DNA of 64,000 bases, taken from an uncultured Clostridia bacterium (GTDB lineage: Bacteria; Bacillota; Clostridia; TANB77; CAG-508). Every line of letters starts with the position of its first letter. Within the stretch, counting starts at the first letter, position 1. Shown here piece by piece: positions 45,363-54,682 of this stretch. The position numbers and the translations under genes are program-made. Under the pieces are notes generated by a model. That model ran no database searches. It saw nothing but the letters and a program-made list of their open reading frames with translations, and was not told where the DNA came from. The DNA is taken from NCBI GenBank assembly GCA_944392605.1, contig CALXXE010000002.1, positions 62,001-126,000 on the forward strand. The letters are read 5' to 3'.

Positions 45363-45776
45363 TTGCAAAATCTAAGAATAGAAAGAGTTTTAGAAGCTTT
45401 ATCAAAATCAAATTTTAGAGCAAAGTTTTCTCTAAAAGAAAAAGATAAAGAATATGTTAGAAAAAAAGGATTAGATATTATTGAAGAACATGCAAAAGAT
45501 TTTATAGAAAAGAGATTAGCACCTAAATTGATTAAAAATGACGGAAAACAAACACCTATGAGGGGACATCCTATATTTATTGCCCAACATGCAACGGCAA
45601 CTTGTTGCAGAGGATGTTTATATAAATGGCATAAAATACCTAAGAATGTAGAATTAACAAATGAACAAAAAGAGTATATAGTTAAAGTAATTATGACGTG
45701 GATAAAAAGACAAATGGAAAATCAAAAGACAAATGGAAAATCAAAAAAATATATAGATTTTTATATGATTCTATGA
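45363..45776 (+). CDS. DUF4186-family protein
   Basis: I start at TTG 45363, with GGAGATGATATT upstream; the frame is open further upstream, overlapping the nitroreductase end, but without a ribosome site. The product has 137 residues. FRAKFSLKEKDKEYVRKKGL, KQTPMRGHPIFIAQHATATC and CCRGCLYKWHKIPK are the conserved DUF4186 blocks; the Cys/His residues look like a metal or redox site. No function is known. The last 20 residues contain the duplicated QMENQKTNGK-type stretch. Confidence 0.88.
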   Translation: MQNLRIERVLEALSKSNFRAKFSLKEKDKEYVRKKGLDIIEEHAKDFIEKRLAPKLIKNDGKQTPMRGHPIFIAQHATATCCRGCLYKWHKIPKNVELTNEQKEYIVKVIMTWIKRQMENQKTNGKSKKYIDFYMIL

Positions 45777-45814
45777 TAAAATAAGCATACCAAATTATTG
45801 GGAGGATGTTAAAA

Positions 45815-46687
45815 ATGGTTTTTAAGAATTATTACAAGATATTAGATTTAGAAACAAGCCATGTTTCCATTGATGAAATAAAGGTTGCGTATAGGCAAGC
45901 TGCTAAAAAATATCATCCGGATTTAAATGTAGGAGATAGTCTAGCAGAAGAAAGAATAAAAGATATAAATGAAGCATATAAAGTATTATCTGTACCAGCA
46001 TCAAAAAGAAAATATGATAGAGTGTGGAATTCAAGATTTGGAAAAGGTAAAAAAGCTTTTTCAGATAAATCACAAAAAGGAGCTATATTTAGTATATTCT
46101 TAGGAAATGTAGAAAATACTCCAAAAGAAGAAAAAGCTAGGAAAAATCCAATTAAGGGAGAAAACATAGAAACAGAGATTAATGTAAGTATTTATGATGC
46201 TTTTTATGGATTAGATAAACAAATAGCACTAAAAACAATCGATGGAAAAGCAAAAACATATACAGTAAAAATACCAAAAGGTATTCGTAATGGAGAAAAA
46301 ATAAGATTAATTGGACAAGGAAAGTCAGGAGAAAATGGTGGGAAAAATGGAGACTTATTAATAAAAATAAATATCCAAAATGACCAAAAATTTAAATTAG
46401 AAGGATATGATTTATATACAGATTTATTACTAACTCCTTGGGAAGCTGCTTTGGGGACTAGGACCACAGTAAAGACAATTGATGATGAAACAAATATATA
46501 TGTCCCAGAAGGAATACAAAGTGGAGAGAAAATACGCATTCCAAATAAGGGATATTATGCAAATAAAGAAACTAGGGGAGACTTAGTTGCTGAAGTTAAA
46601 GTAGTAGTACCAAAACATCTAACAGATAAAGAAAAAAATATTTATAAAGAATTAAGTGAAATATCAAAATTTAATCCTAGAGCTTAA
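45815..46687 (+). CDS. DnaJ/CbpA-type co-chaperone without zinc finger
   Basis: The start is ATG 45815, with GGGAGG 9 bases upstream. The product has 290 residues: a J domain (about 1-70, HPD in KKYHPDLNV), a basic linker and two DnaJ C-terminal substrate-binding domains (KGENIETEINVSIYDAFYG and GYDLYTDLLLTPWEAALGTR). The Cys-rich zinc region of DnaJ is missing, as in CbpA. It works with DnaK in the cytoplasm. It precedes the VirD4 cluster but is separated from it by a promoter. Confidence 0.93.
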   Translation: MVFKNYYKILDLETSHVSIDEIKVAYRQAAKKYHPDLNVGDSLAEERIKDINEAYKVLSVPASKRKYDRVWNSRFGKGKKAFSDKSQKGAIFSIFLGNVENTPKEEKARKNPIKGENIETEINVSIYDAFYGLDKQIALKTIDGKAKTYTVKIPKGIRNGEKIRLIGQGKSGENGGKNGDLLIKINIQNDQKFKLEGYDLYTDLLLTPWEAALGTRTTVKTIDDETNIYVPEGIQSGEKIRIPNKGYYANKETRGDLVAEVKVVVPKHLTDKEKNIYKELSEISKFNPRA

Positions 46688-46712
46688 AAAATAACTTTAC
46701 ATAAATTATATG

Positions 46713-46741
46713 TTGACAAAAGCTTGATTTTTAGCTATAAT
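46713..46741 (+). promoter_or_regulatory. Promoter of the VirD4 cluster
   Basis: TTGACA (46713-46718) and TATAAT (46736-46741) have a 17-base spacer, a consensus sigma-A promoter, 60 bases before the first gene. Confidence 0.8.
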
Positions 46742-46801
46742 TAATATAGTGTTTAACAGAAGATAAGCTATGGATTAAATCATAGGAGTGAGGTGTAAAA
46801 A

Positions 46802-47314
46802 ATGGACGCTATACAAGGAAAGCATTTTAGTATAACAGATCCAGAAGGTATTAAAACTGTAATTTATCAAGTAAATAAAACTAAAAAAGAGTACTGGGAT
46901 GAGTACCCAAAATATACAGTTGAAAGACTTGATTTTACAGAGGAAATAGTAGGTAAATATAATAAGAAAACTTTTTATGTGGAAGATCCACAAAAAGATG
47001 GAAATCAATTAATTATTTTATCATTTGGAGAAGATAAAGTAATTATTAATAATGGTATATTACTGGGTGATGAGGTTAAAATAACCAAAAAACCAACTCC
47101 ATTTAAATTTGATACAATTTACTCAGAAAAACCAATGGAGTACAAGGAATTTCAGTATACACCAAACTTAAAAAGACCAATATCAATTATAGACCCAGAA
47201 ACAACAGAAGAGGTAAAGCCTGTGCTTTACTTTGATGAGAAAACAAATGAAGTAAAAGGGAAATGTAAATTGAGACCATTTAAATCTTATTTTGCATTTG
47301 AAATAAGAGAATAA
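46802..47314 (+). CDS. Small protein of the VirD4 cluster, unknown function
   Basis: The protein has 170 residues; GGAGTGAGG lies upstream. No membrane segment is present. Beta-rich patterns dominate, with a repeated K-x-TPFKFDTIYSEKPM-type element and a C-terminal RPFKSYFAFEIRE. It is first in a three-gene unit with the 83-residue protein and the VirD4 ATPase, so a role as a coupling partner or chaperone is possible. I do not recognise a family. Confidence 0.7.
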   Translation: MDAIQGKHFSITDPEGIKTVIYQVNKTKKEYWDEYPKYTVERLDFTEEIVGKYNKKTFYVEDPQKDGNQLIILSFGEDKVIINNGILLGDEVKITKKPTPFKFDTIYSEKPMEYKEFQYTPNLKRPISIIDPETTEEVKPVLYFDEKTNEVKGKCKLRPFKSYFAFEIRE

Positions 47315-47329
47315 TAGGGAGGAAAAGCA

Positions 47330-47581
47330 ATGTCAGTTAAAAAAGAGGGATATGTAGATAGACCTGCAGGTAAGGATGACAGTTTCACAATCCATGCTGT
47401 AGCAATGAAAGAATATTTCGATGAACAAAGTAAAGAAGATAAAGCAACAAAGAAAAATGCCAAAACAGTTGCAATAGATTCTGTAAAGAGAGAAGTATTG
47501 AGTACAGAATTAGAGCAAGGAATGACAATAAGAGCAGAAAATGGTGGAAAACAACAAACAAGAAGCGGAGAAACTAGATAA
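47330..47581 (+). CDS. Small charged protein of the VirD4 cluster, unknown function
   Basis: The protein has 83 residues; AGGGAGGAAAAGC precedes the ATG. It has no membrane segment, is Lys/Glu-rich and probably helical or disordered (KEYFDEQSKEDKATKKNAK). It lies 15 bases after the 170-residue gene and 22 before virD4. Small soluble partners of this kind occur beside coupling proteins in Gram-positive conjugation loci, but sequence does not prove the role. Confidence 0.65.
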   Translation: MSVKKEGYVDRPAGKDDSFTIHAVAMKEYFDEQSKEDKATKKNAKTVAIDSVKREVLSTELEQGMTIRAENGGKQQTRSGETR

Positions 47582-47603
47582 AACAAAAGAGTAGGTGTGG
47601 AAG

Positions 47604-49638
47604 ATGAATTATAAAATAGAGGGAGCTATTAGAAGAAATAGAAAAAACTTCATAATATATGCAATACTATGGGTAGTTATAGCCTTAGTATTTGTTTCGC
47701 CATTTAGTTATAGTGCACACGTTGCAGGGCTAGATGGTGAATTTAATTTGGAAATATTTATAACCACGTTTGGACAATCAATTACTAATCCATTTGCAAC
47801 ATTAGGAGCATTATTTACAAATGGAGCAGTAGGTAATTTTATATCAACATTATTAGTTGTAACTATTTTTTATACAGTATTTTTCTTTATAGGATTTGTA
47901 AGATCAGCTCCTAAAAATGAATTCACAGACATAGAACATGGTTCTAGTGATTGGAGCCAAAGAGGAGAACAATATCAAATTTTAAGTAAAAGTAAAGGAA
48001 TAATATTAGCAGAAGACAATTATTTACCTCTTGATAAAAGAGGAAACATAAATGTTTTGGTAGTTGGACGGTTCTGGTTCTGGTAAATCAGCGTCTTATT
48101 CAATACCAAATGCATATCAATGCTTAGGTTCATATGTATTTACAGATCCTAAAGGCGAGTTGTATGATAGAACAGCAGGATATTTAAAATCACAAGGGTA
48201 TGATATTAAGGTGTTAAACTTAGTAAGACCACAATATAGTGATGGTTATAATCCACTTATGCATATTTCATCAGAACTAGATGTAGACGTAATAGCAAAC
48301 ACAGTTATAAAAGGACAAAAATCAGAAGGTGGAAACGCAGATCCATTCTGGGATGACTCAGCAGAAATGTTATTAAAAGCATTAATATATTATTTAATAG
48401 CAACAAGACCAGAAGAAGAGCAAAATCTAGCAAGTTGTGCTGAATTAGTAAGAGCAGCAAATAACAAAGGCGGAAACAACTTACTTTCAGAACTTATGGG
48501 ACAACTTCCATATGACCACCCAGCTAGGATGTATTATAAGTCTATTGAAATAGCACCAGAGAAAACATATAGTTCTATATTAAGTACATTACAATCAAAG
48601 CTAGGAAAATTTGATTCAAAAGAAATAGCAGAATTAACATCAACAGATACAATAGATTTTGAAGAAATAGGTTCTAGAAAAACAGCTGTATATGTAATAT
48701 CTTCAGATACACATACTGCATATGATTTCTTACTTACTATATTCTTCTCTCAAATGATACAACAATTATATGACTTTGCAGACCAAAATGGTGGTAGATT
48801 AGAAGAACAAACATTCTTCATATTAGATGAGTTTGCCAATATAGGTAAAATACCAGACTTTGATAAAAAGATTTCAACATCAAGAAGTAGAGGAATTTCA
48901 TTTAGTGTAATTCTACAGAATGTTGACCAATTAGAAGCTGTTTATGAAAAATCTTATGAAACAATTATGGGTAACTGTGATACTCACGTATTTTTAGGAA
49001 GTAACTCTTTCAAAACAGTTGAATATTTCTCTAAAGCACTAGGAGAAAAAACAATAGAAAGAGATAGTGTATCAGTAAATAGAGATAGACAAAACTGGAG
49101 AACAGGAAAATCAGTTTCAGACCAAGTTATGGCAAGAGCTCTAATGACGCCAGATGAACTTCGTAGACTTGATAATGATTTATGTATTATATTTGAAAAA
49201 GGAATTAAACCTGTAAAAGCACAAAAATATTATTACTTTAAACATCCAATGGCTAAAGAGTTAGCAAAAGTAGAAATTAGCCATAACGACATTGGTGAAA
49301 TAGATAGAGGAACTTGGAGAAAATATAATCCATATAATCCTTATGTAGAAGAAAAAGATGAGGATAAACAAAAACAAGATTTAAAAGTAGAATCTTTAGA
49401 TGATTTATTTGAAGATGAGCCAGAAGTTAAAAAAGTAGAGCCAAAAGTAGAACAAAAAATAGAAGAAATAAAAGAGATAAAAGAAGAGCCTAAAAAACAA
49501 GATGTTGGTGTACTAGATTTAGAAGATTTTAATGATGCACCAATATTACCTCAAGAAGAGGAAGAAGACGATACATATGATTTACAAAAAGAGTTAGAAG
49601 CTAAATTTGATGAACTATTTGGACCAATAGATGATTAA
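47604..49638 (+). CDS. VirD4/TraG-type coupling ATPase, needs a +1 shift at 48069
   Basis: I start at ATG 47604; zero frame ends at TAA 48084-48086 and the +1 frame runs to 49638. Skipping C48069 gives 677 residues. Two membrane segments (about 17-38 and 85-104) precede the ATPase. The Walker A loop VVGGSGSGKS (153-162) spans the junction and is intact only after the shift. Walker B is FFILDEFANIGKIPDF, the VirD4 form, followed by SRSRGISFSVILQN. The C-terminal ~100 residues are acidic (Glu/Asp/Lys repeats). VirD4 proteins deliver DNA or proteins to type IV secretion channels. There is no relaxase near it. Confidence 0.82.
48069..48071 (+). other. Candidate +1 frameshift site at in-frame CGG (VirD4 Walker A)
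   Basis: CGG is codon 156, preceded by GGA. Zero frame gives R-F-W-F-W and stops at TAA. Skipping C48069 reads GGT TCT GGT TCT GGT AAA TCA, the P-loop GSGSGKS. The break is thus in the most conserved motif of the protein. Confidence 0.7.
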
Positions 49639-49641
49639 TAA

Positions 49642-49711
49642 TGCTTTTTGGGACAGGCTCAAAAAACATCAAAAAATAAAAGTTAGGAAATATTAATTAT
49701 TTTCTGACTTT
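49642..49711 (+). terminator. Two hairpins, terminator region after VirD4
   Basis: A first stem (TTTTTTG-type, loop GGACAGGCT, 49644-49668) resembles the one at 26801. A second stem (AGTTAGGAAATA with TATTTTCTGACT, 49680-49710) ends in TTTTTTTG. Confidence 0.75.
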
Positions 49712-49767
49712 TTTTGTTTAAGAAAAAAATAATATTTCACAATACGAAAAAATATTCGCTAAATTAC

Positions 49768-49796
49768 TTGTAAAAAAATATTTTTTATAGTAGAAT
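49768..49796 (+). promoter_or_regulatory. Promoter of the yhaO-like gene
   Basis: TTGTAA and TAGAAT are 17 bases apart, just upstream of the ribosome binding site AGGTGAAAAA. Confidence 0.6.
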
Positions 49797-49822
49797 GTAG
49801 AAAGAAAAAATGAGGTGAAAAA

Positions 49823-50902
49823 ATGAAATTTGTACATATAGCAGATATGCACTTTGATAGCGCATTTTTTAATTTATCAGATAAAGATATAATGGGAGAT
49901 TTAAGAAGATTAGAACAAAGAAGAGTATTTAAGAAAATAATAGATTATATAAAAGAAAACAATATAGAATACTTATTTATATCAGGAGATTTATATGAGC
50001 ATAAATATATAAAGCAATCAACTGTTGAATATATAAATAATTTGTTTGAAGAAATTTCTGAAACAAGAGTGTTTATAGCAGCGGGAAATCATGATCCAAA
50101 AGTAAAAAATTCATATTACAATAAATTTAATTGGAATTCTAATGTAAAAATATTTGATTCATTTATAGAAAAAGTAGAAACTGATGACGCTAATATTTAC
50201 GGATATAGCTTTGATGATTTTTATTGTAGTGATTCTGGTCTTGAAGATATTTTCGTAGAACAAAATGAAAAGCCAAATATTTTAGTAATACACGGAAATC
50301 TAGATGGTGCAAAAAAAGATGATAAACCTTATAATCCTATTTCTAAAGCATTGTTAGAAGAAAAGAAATTTGACTATGTAGCATTAGGCCATATTCATAA
50401 ACCAGATTATAATTCTTTTAAAAACCAAAAAATAGTGTATCCTGGTTCTACTATATCTCTTGGATTTGATGAACTTGGACAACATGGTATGATAGTAGGA
50501 GAATTTAATAATGGATTAAAATTAGAATTTGTACCTTTAGATGATGAAGAATTCACAATTAAAGAATTAAATGTGGATAACATATATTCAAAGGAGGAAT
50601 TAGTTGAATATATAAACAGATTAAATATAGAACCTAATAATTATGTAGAAGTCGTATTAACAGGAGGAAGAAATTTTGAAATAAATATATATGATATTCT
50701 AAAATTTATTCAAAATGATAGAATTATTAAAATAAAAGATGAGACAAAAATAGCAATAGATTTAGAAAAAATTTCAAATGAGAGTACATTAAGAGGTTTA
50801 TTTGTTAAGGATATGATGAATAAATTAGAAAATGAAGATAATTTAGAGAAAAAGGATATATTAGAAAAAGCAATTGAAATAGGCTTAGATGCATTAGAAT
50901 AG
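49823..50902 (+). CDS. SbcD/YhaO-type metallophosphoesterase (DNA repair)
   Basis: The protein has 359 residues. Mn/Fe-binding motifs are complete: HIADMHFDSAF (about 4), SGDLYEH (52), AAGNHDPK (81), HGNL (154) and LGHIHKP (183). Together with the next gene it forms an SbcCD/YhaON-like pair; these nucleases process DNA ends and hairpins. B. subtilis YhaO is about 400 residues. The next gene starts 10 bases after the stop. Confidence 0.9.
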   Translation: MKFVHIADMHFDSAFFNLSDKDIMGDLRRLEQRRVFKKIIDYIKENNIEYLFISGDLYEHKYIKQSTVEYINNLFEEISETRVFIAAGNHDPKVKNSYYNKFNWNSNVKIFDSFIEKVETDDANIYGYSFDDFYCSDSGLEDIFVEQNEKPNILVIHGNLDGAKKDDKPYNPISKALLEEKKFDYVALGHIHKPDYNSFKNQKIVYPGSTISLGFDELGQHGMIVGEFNNGLKLEFVPLDDEEFTIKELNVDNIYSKEELVEYINRLNIEPNNYVEVVLTGGRNFEINIYDILKFIQNDRIIKIKDETKIAIDLEKISNESTLRGLFVKDMMNKLENEDNLEKKDILEKAIEIGLDALE

Positions 50903-50912
50903 AGGTGATATT

Positions 50913-52877
50913 TTGAAGATTAATAAAATAAAGATAAACTCTTATGGAAAATTAAAATATAAAGAGATAGATTTAAAAGATGGAATTAATATAATTTATG
51001 GGAAAAATGAAGCGGGAAAATCTACACTTTTAAGATTTATAGTAAACAGTTTTTATGGGATTTCTAAAAATAAAAAAGGTAAAGAATACTCAGATTATGA
51101 AAGGTATTTGCCTTGGGACAGTGAAAACTTTTCAGGAAATATAGAATATGAGTTAAATGATAAGACTGAATATGAAGTTCATAGAGATTTCAAAAAGAAG
51201 AATCCAAGCGTTTATAATGCGAGAAAAGAAGATATATCAAAAGAGTTTAATATTGATAAAACAAAAGGTAATGAATTCTTCTATGAGCAAACTAAAGTAG
51301 ATGAAGATTTATTTTTATCAACAATAGTAGTTGGACAGCAAGAAGTAAAACTAGGAAGACAAGAGCAAAGTATGTTAGTACAAAAAATAGCTAATTTAGT
51401 TGGAACGGGAGAAGATAATGTTTCATTTAAAAGAGCCATAGATAGGATAAATAAAAGACAGTTAGACGAAGTAGGGACATCAAAATCTAGAGAAAAACCA
51501 ATAAATATAACATCAAGAAAAATAGAAAAATTAGAATCAGAAAAAAATGGATTAACAAAATATGAAGATTTTAAATATGAAATTGAAGAACATAAAAATA
51601 ACTTAAATGAAGAAATATCAAAATTAGAAAGTAAAAATAATTTCTTAAAAGAAATTAAGTTAATATTTGAGAAAGAAAAAATAGAAAATGAAAAAATTAA
51701 AGTACAAGAAAATATAAAAAGTGAAAATGATGAGAAAATAAACTCTATAAAATTAAAGATAGATGAAGTAAAAAAAAATAATAAAGACATTTTACTAAAT
51801 GACTTTGAAAATTCAAAAAATGATAAAAAAATAAGCAGAGAAAAAAGTAAATTAAATAAAAAAATGATTTTATTGTTTGTGTTAGTAATATTATTTAATA
51901 TTTTACAATTTATATTTATAGATAATAGAATATTTAATTATGCTATTCTTGTTACTATCCCTATGGTATTAATTTATTGCATATATCAAAAGTATAAATT
52001 AAATAAAAGAATTAGAAGAGATGAACAAGAAAAACAAACTAAATTGGATGTATTTAATAGTGTGAATTCAGAAATAAACAATTTTAATCAAGAAATGAAA
52101 ATATTAGAAAATAATAATCTTGATATAGAAAATAAACTAAATAATCTAAAAGGTAATTTGAATTTAAAAATAAACCTAGAAAAAGAGAAATTGAAAAACA
52201 AGTACTCAGGAAAATTAGAAAGCTATCAAGTAAATAATTTTAATAATTTAGAAGATATAAATATAGAAATAGAAAATATGCAAAGAATGATAAATGACAA
52301 AAATATTGAACTTCATAAATTAGAATTAGATCAAAATAATATAGAACCTATGTTAGACAATTTATCTAAAATAGAAGAAGAATTAGTTAATAATAAAAAT
52401 AAAATGTTAACATTAAACAAAATGAATGAAAGTTTTGATTTAGCAAAAGAAGTTTTAACAAAAGCATATGAAGACATGAAAAATACAGTTACTCCTAAGT
52501 TTACAGAAGAATTATCTAAAAATGTTTCTAGCATAACAAATGGTAAATATAACAATATAAGATTTAATGATGAGGAAGGTTTAATTGTAGAACTTCCAAA
52601 TGGTGAATATATACCAGCATCTAAATTAAGTGTAGGAACAATAGATCAATTATATTTATCATTAAGGTTATCAATGATAGAAGACCTATCAGAAGAGAGT
52701 ATGCCAATAATATTAGATGAAGCTTTTGCATATTTTGATGAAGAAAGATTAGAAAACATTTTAAAATATATGAATGATAAATTTAAAGGACATCAAATTA
52801 TATTATTAACATGTACAAATAGAGAAAAAAGAATACTAGAGAAAGATGGTATTGAGTTTAGTTTTTATAGCTTATAA
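50913..52877 (+). CDS. SbcC/YhaN-type AAA/SMC-like ATPase
   Basis: The protein has 654 residues; TTG start with AGAGGTGAT 6 bases upstream. Walker A is IIYGKNEAGKSTLLRF (about 27-42). Long Lys/Glu coiled coils (about 200-500) surround two membrane-like segments near 312-348, a feature of YhaN. The signature KLSVGTIDQLYLSLRLSM and Walker B PIILDEAFAYFD are near the C-terminus. It is shorter than B. subtilis YhaN (over 900 residues), so the coiled coil is reduced. It is the partner of the phosphoesterase before it. Confidence 0.9.
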   Translation: MKINKIKINSYGKLKYKEIDLKDGINIIYGKNEAGKSTLLRFIVNSFYGISKNKKGKEYSDYERYLPWDSENFSGNIEYELNDKTEYEVHRDFKKKNPSVYNARKEDISKEFNIDKTKGNEFFYEQTKVDEDLFLSTIVVGQQEVKLGRQEQSMLVQKIANLVGTGEDNVSFKRAIDRINKRQLDEVGTSKSREKPINITSRKIEKLESEKNGLTKYEDFKYEIEEHKNNLNEEISKLESKNNFLKEIKLIFEKEKIENEKIKVQENIKSENDEKINSIKLKIDEVKKNNKDILLNDFENSKNDKKISREKSKLNKKMILLFVLVILFNILQFIFIDNRIFNYAILVTIPMVLIYCIYQKYKLNKRIRRDEQEKQTKLDVFNSVNSEINNFNQEMKILENNNLDIENKLNNLKGNLNLKINLEKEKLKNKYSGKLESYQVNNFNNLEDINIEIENMQRMINDKNIELHKLELDQNNIEPMLDNLSKIEEELVNNKNKMLTLNKMNESFDLAKEVLTKAYEDMKNTVTPKFTEELSKNVSSITNGKYNNIRFNDEEGLIVELPNGEYIPASKLSVGTIDQLYLSLRLSMIEDLSEESMPIILDEAFAYFDEERLENILKYMNDKFKGHQIILLTCTNREKRILEKDGIEFSFYSL

Positions 52878-52884
52878 GAATATA

Positions 52885-52919
52885 AAAGTTACATTCAAAA
52901 TTATTTTGAGTGTAATTTT
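52885..52919 (+). terminator. Terminator after the yhaN-like gene
   Basis: A stem GTTACATTCAAAA with TTTTGAGTGTAA (one G-U pair) precedes TTTTTTAG. Confidence 0.75.
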
Positions 52920-52950
52920 TTAGTTTTAGTAAAGCTTAGCTAAATATGTC

Positions 52951-52979
52951 TTGTAAAAAAGCTTAAAATGTAGTATAAT
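52951..52979 (+). promoter_or_regulatory. Promoter of prfA
   Basis: TTGTAA and TATAAT have a 17-base spacer, 36 bases before the prfA start. Confidence 0.65.
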
Positions 52980-53014
52980 ATTTCTTGTTAAAAAATAATA
53001 AAGGAGAAATTTAT

Positions 53015-54076
53015 ATGTTTGAGAAATTAGAGGCAATTGAGAAAAGGTATGAAGAATTAACAAGAGAAATAGCAGATCCAGAATTAATTTCGAATCAAGC
53101 AGAATGGCAAAAATCAATGAAGGAACATGCAAGTTTAGAAGAACTAGTACAAAAATTCCGTGAATATAAAAAAGTGAAAAAAGAAATGGAAGAAGCTGAA
53201 GAATTGATGACTGACCCAGAAATGAAAGAACTTGCAGAAACTGAATATTATGATAAAAAGGAACAATTACCAAAATTAGAAGAAGAATTAAAATTCTTGT
53301 TAATTCCTAAAGACCCTGATGATGATAAAAATATTATATGTGAAATTAGAGCAGGAGCTGGAGGAGAAGAAGCAGCATTATTTGCAGGAACATTATTTAG
53401 AATGTATTCAATGTATGCAGAGAAAAAACATTGGAAAGTAGAAGTTCTAAATGAGAATGAAACAGGGCTTGGTGGCTATAAAGAAATATCATTCATGATT
53501 ACTGGAAAAGGTGTATATAGTAGATTAAAATTTGAAAGTGGAGTACACAGAGTACAAAGGGTACCAGATACAGAAAGTAGTGGAAGAATACATACATCGA
53601 CAGTAACAGTTGCAGTGTTACCAGTAGTAGAAGATGTAGAAATAGAAATAAATCAATCTGATATAAAAATGGAAGTATTTAGATCTTCAGGAGCAGGTGG
53701 ACAACATATTAATAAAACATCATCAGCCGTAAGATTAATACATATCCCTACAGGAATTACAGTAGAATGTCAAACAGAAAGATCACAATTTCAAAATAGA
53801 GATAATGCTATGAAAATGCTTAGAACAAAACTTTATGAAATTGAAAAAGCAAAACAAGATAGCCAAGTAGCAAATGCAAGAAAATCACAAGTAGGTTCAG
53901 GAGATAGAAGTGAGAAAATAAGAACATATAACTATCCTCAAGGAAGAATTACAGACCACAGAATAGGTATGAGTATTTATCAAATGGAAAACTTCTTAAA
54001 TGGTGATTTAGATGAAATGATTGATAACTTAATTGCTGCAGACAGGGCAGAAAAGCTAAAAGGAGACGAAGAATAA
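53015..54076 (+). CDS. prfA: Peptide chain release factor 1
   Basis: I start at ATG 53015, with AAGGAG upstream, not the frame's upstream ATG-less extension. The product has 353 residues. The GGQ motif is in [19 protein letters not shown] (about 224-243), and the tripeptide anticodon region [13 protein letters not shown] fits RF1 (UAA/UAG). It releases peptides at stop codons. Here the yfcE-like gene follows after 1 base. UGA would need RF2, which lies elsewhere if present. Confidence 0.96.
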   Translation: MFEKLEAIEKRYEELTREIADPELISNQAEWQKSMKEHASLEELVQKFREYKKVKKEMEEAEELMTDPEMKELAETEYYDKKEQLPKLEEELKFLLIPKDPDDDKNIICEIRAGAGGEEAALFAGTLFRMYSMYAEKKHWKVEVLNENETGLGGYKEISFMITGKGVYSRLKFESGVHRVQRVPDTESSGRIHTSTVTVAVLPVVEDVEIEINQSDIKMEVFRSSGAGGQHINKTSSAVRLIHIPTGITVECQTERSQFQNRDNAMKMLRTKLYEIEKAKQDSQVANARKSQVGSGDRSEKIRTYNYPQGRITDHRIGMSIYQMENFLNGDLDEMIDNLIAADRAEKLKGDEE

Positions 54077-54077
54077 T

Positions 54078-54632
54078 ATGAAATTATTAGTAGTATCTGA
54101 TATTCATGGCTCTTGGTATTATACTAAAAAAATATTAGAAATAATAGAAAGAGAAAATCCAGAAAAGATAGCTCTATTGGGAGATTTATATTATCATGGA
54201 CCAAGAAATGACTTAACACAAGAATATAATCCAATGGAAGTTTCTAAAATATTAAATTCTTTAAAAGATAAATTATTAGTAGTAAAAGGTAATTGTGATG
54301 CAGAAGTAGATGAAATGATTTCAGAATTTCCTTTTAAAGAAAATATTGAAATAAGCGTAAATGGATATGATTTATTCTTAACACATGGACATAAATATAA
54401 TATAGATAATTTACCACCATTAGGAGTAAAAATAGATATCATGATGTATGGACATTTCCATGTAGGATTTATTAAAGAAAAAGATGGAATTGTTTTTGCA
54501 AATCCTGGTTCTATTTCCTTACCAAAAGAAAATAGTGAGCATAGTTATTTAATATTGGATAACAATAAATTACTGTTAAAAGATGTAGATGGAAATATAA
54601 TCCAAGAAAAAATTTTAGATAAGAAAATATAA
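54078..54632 (+). CDS. YfcE/MJ0936-family metallophosphoesterase
   Basis: The protein has 184 residues. Metal motifs: VSDIHGSWY (about 6), LLGDLYYHG (37), VKGNCDAEVD (75), LTHGHKY (101) and MYGHFHVG (124). YfcE-type enzymes hydrolyse phosphodiesters, with unknown physiological substrates. It starts 1 base after the prfA stop, so translation is coupled; the unit ends at the terminator at 54634. Confidence 0.92.
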   Translation: MKLLVVSDIHGSWYYTKKILEIIERENPEKIALLGDLYYHGPRNDLTQEYNPMEVSKILNSLKDKLLVVKGNCDAEVDEMISEFPFKENIEISVNGYDLFLTHGHKYNIDNLPPLGVKIDIMMYGHFHVGFIKEKDGIVFANPGSISLPKENSEHSYLILDNNKLLLKDVDGNIIQEKILDKKI

Positions 54633-54633
54633 T

Positions 54634-54672
54634 AAAAAGACTTCTTAAGTTATTAATTTAGGAAGTCTTTTT
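54634..54672 (+). terminator. Terminator after the yfcE-like gene
   Basis: AAAAAGACTTC pairs with GAAGTCTTTTT; T run continues as TTTG. Confidence 0.8.
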
Positions 54673-54682
54673 TGAACTTTAA

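Noticed and set aside
1365..48086. CGG read as a different amino acid (simple reassignment) at the three sites
   Set aside because: Reading any amino acid without a shift still runs into a stop 4-13 codons later, and the homologous domain lies in the +1 frame. Reassignment alone cannot repair these genes.
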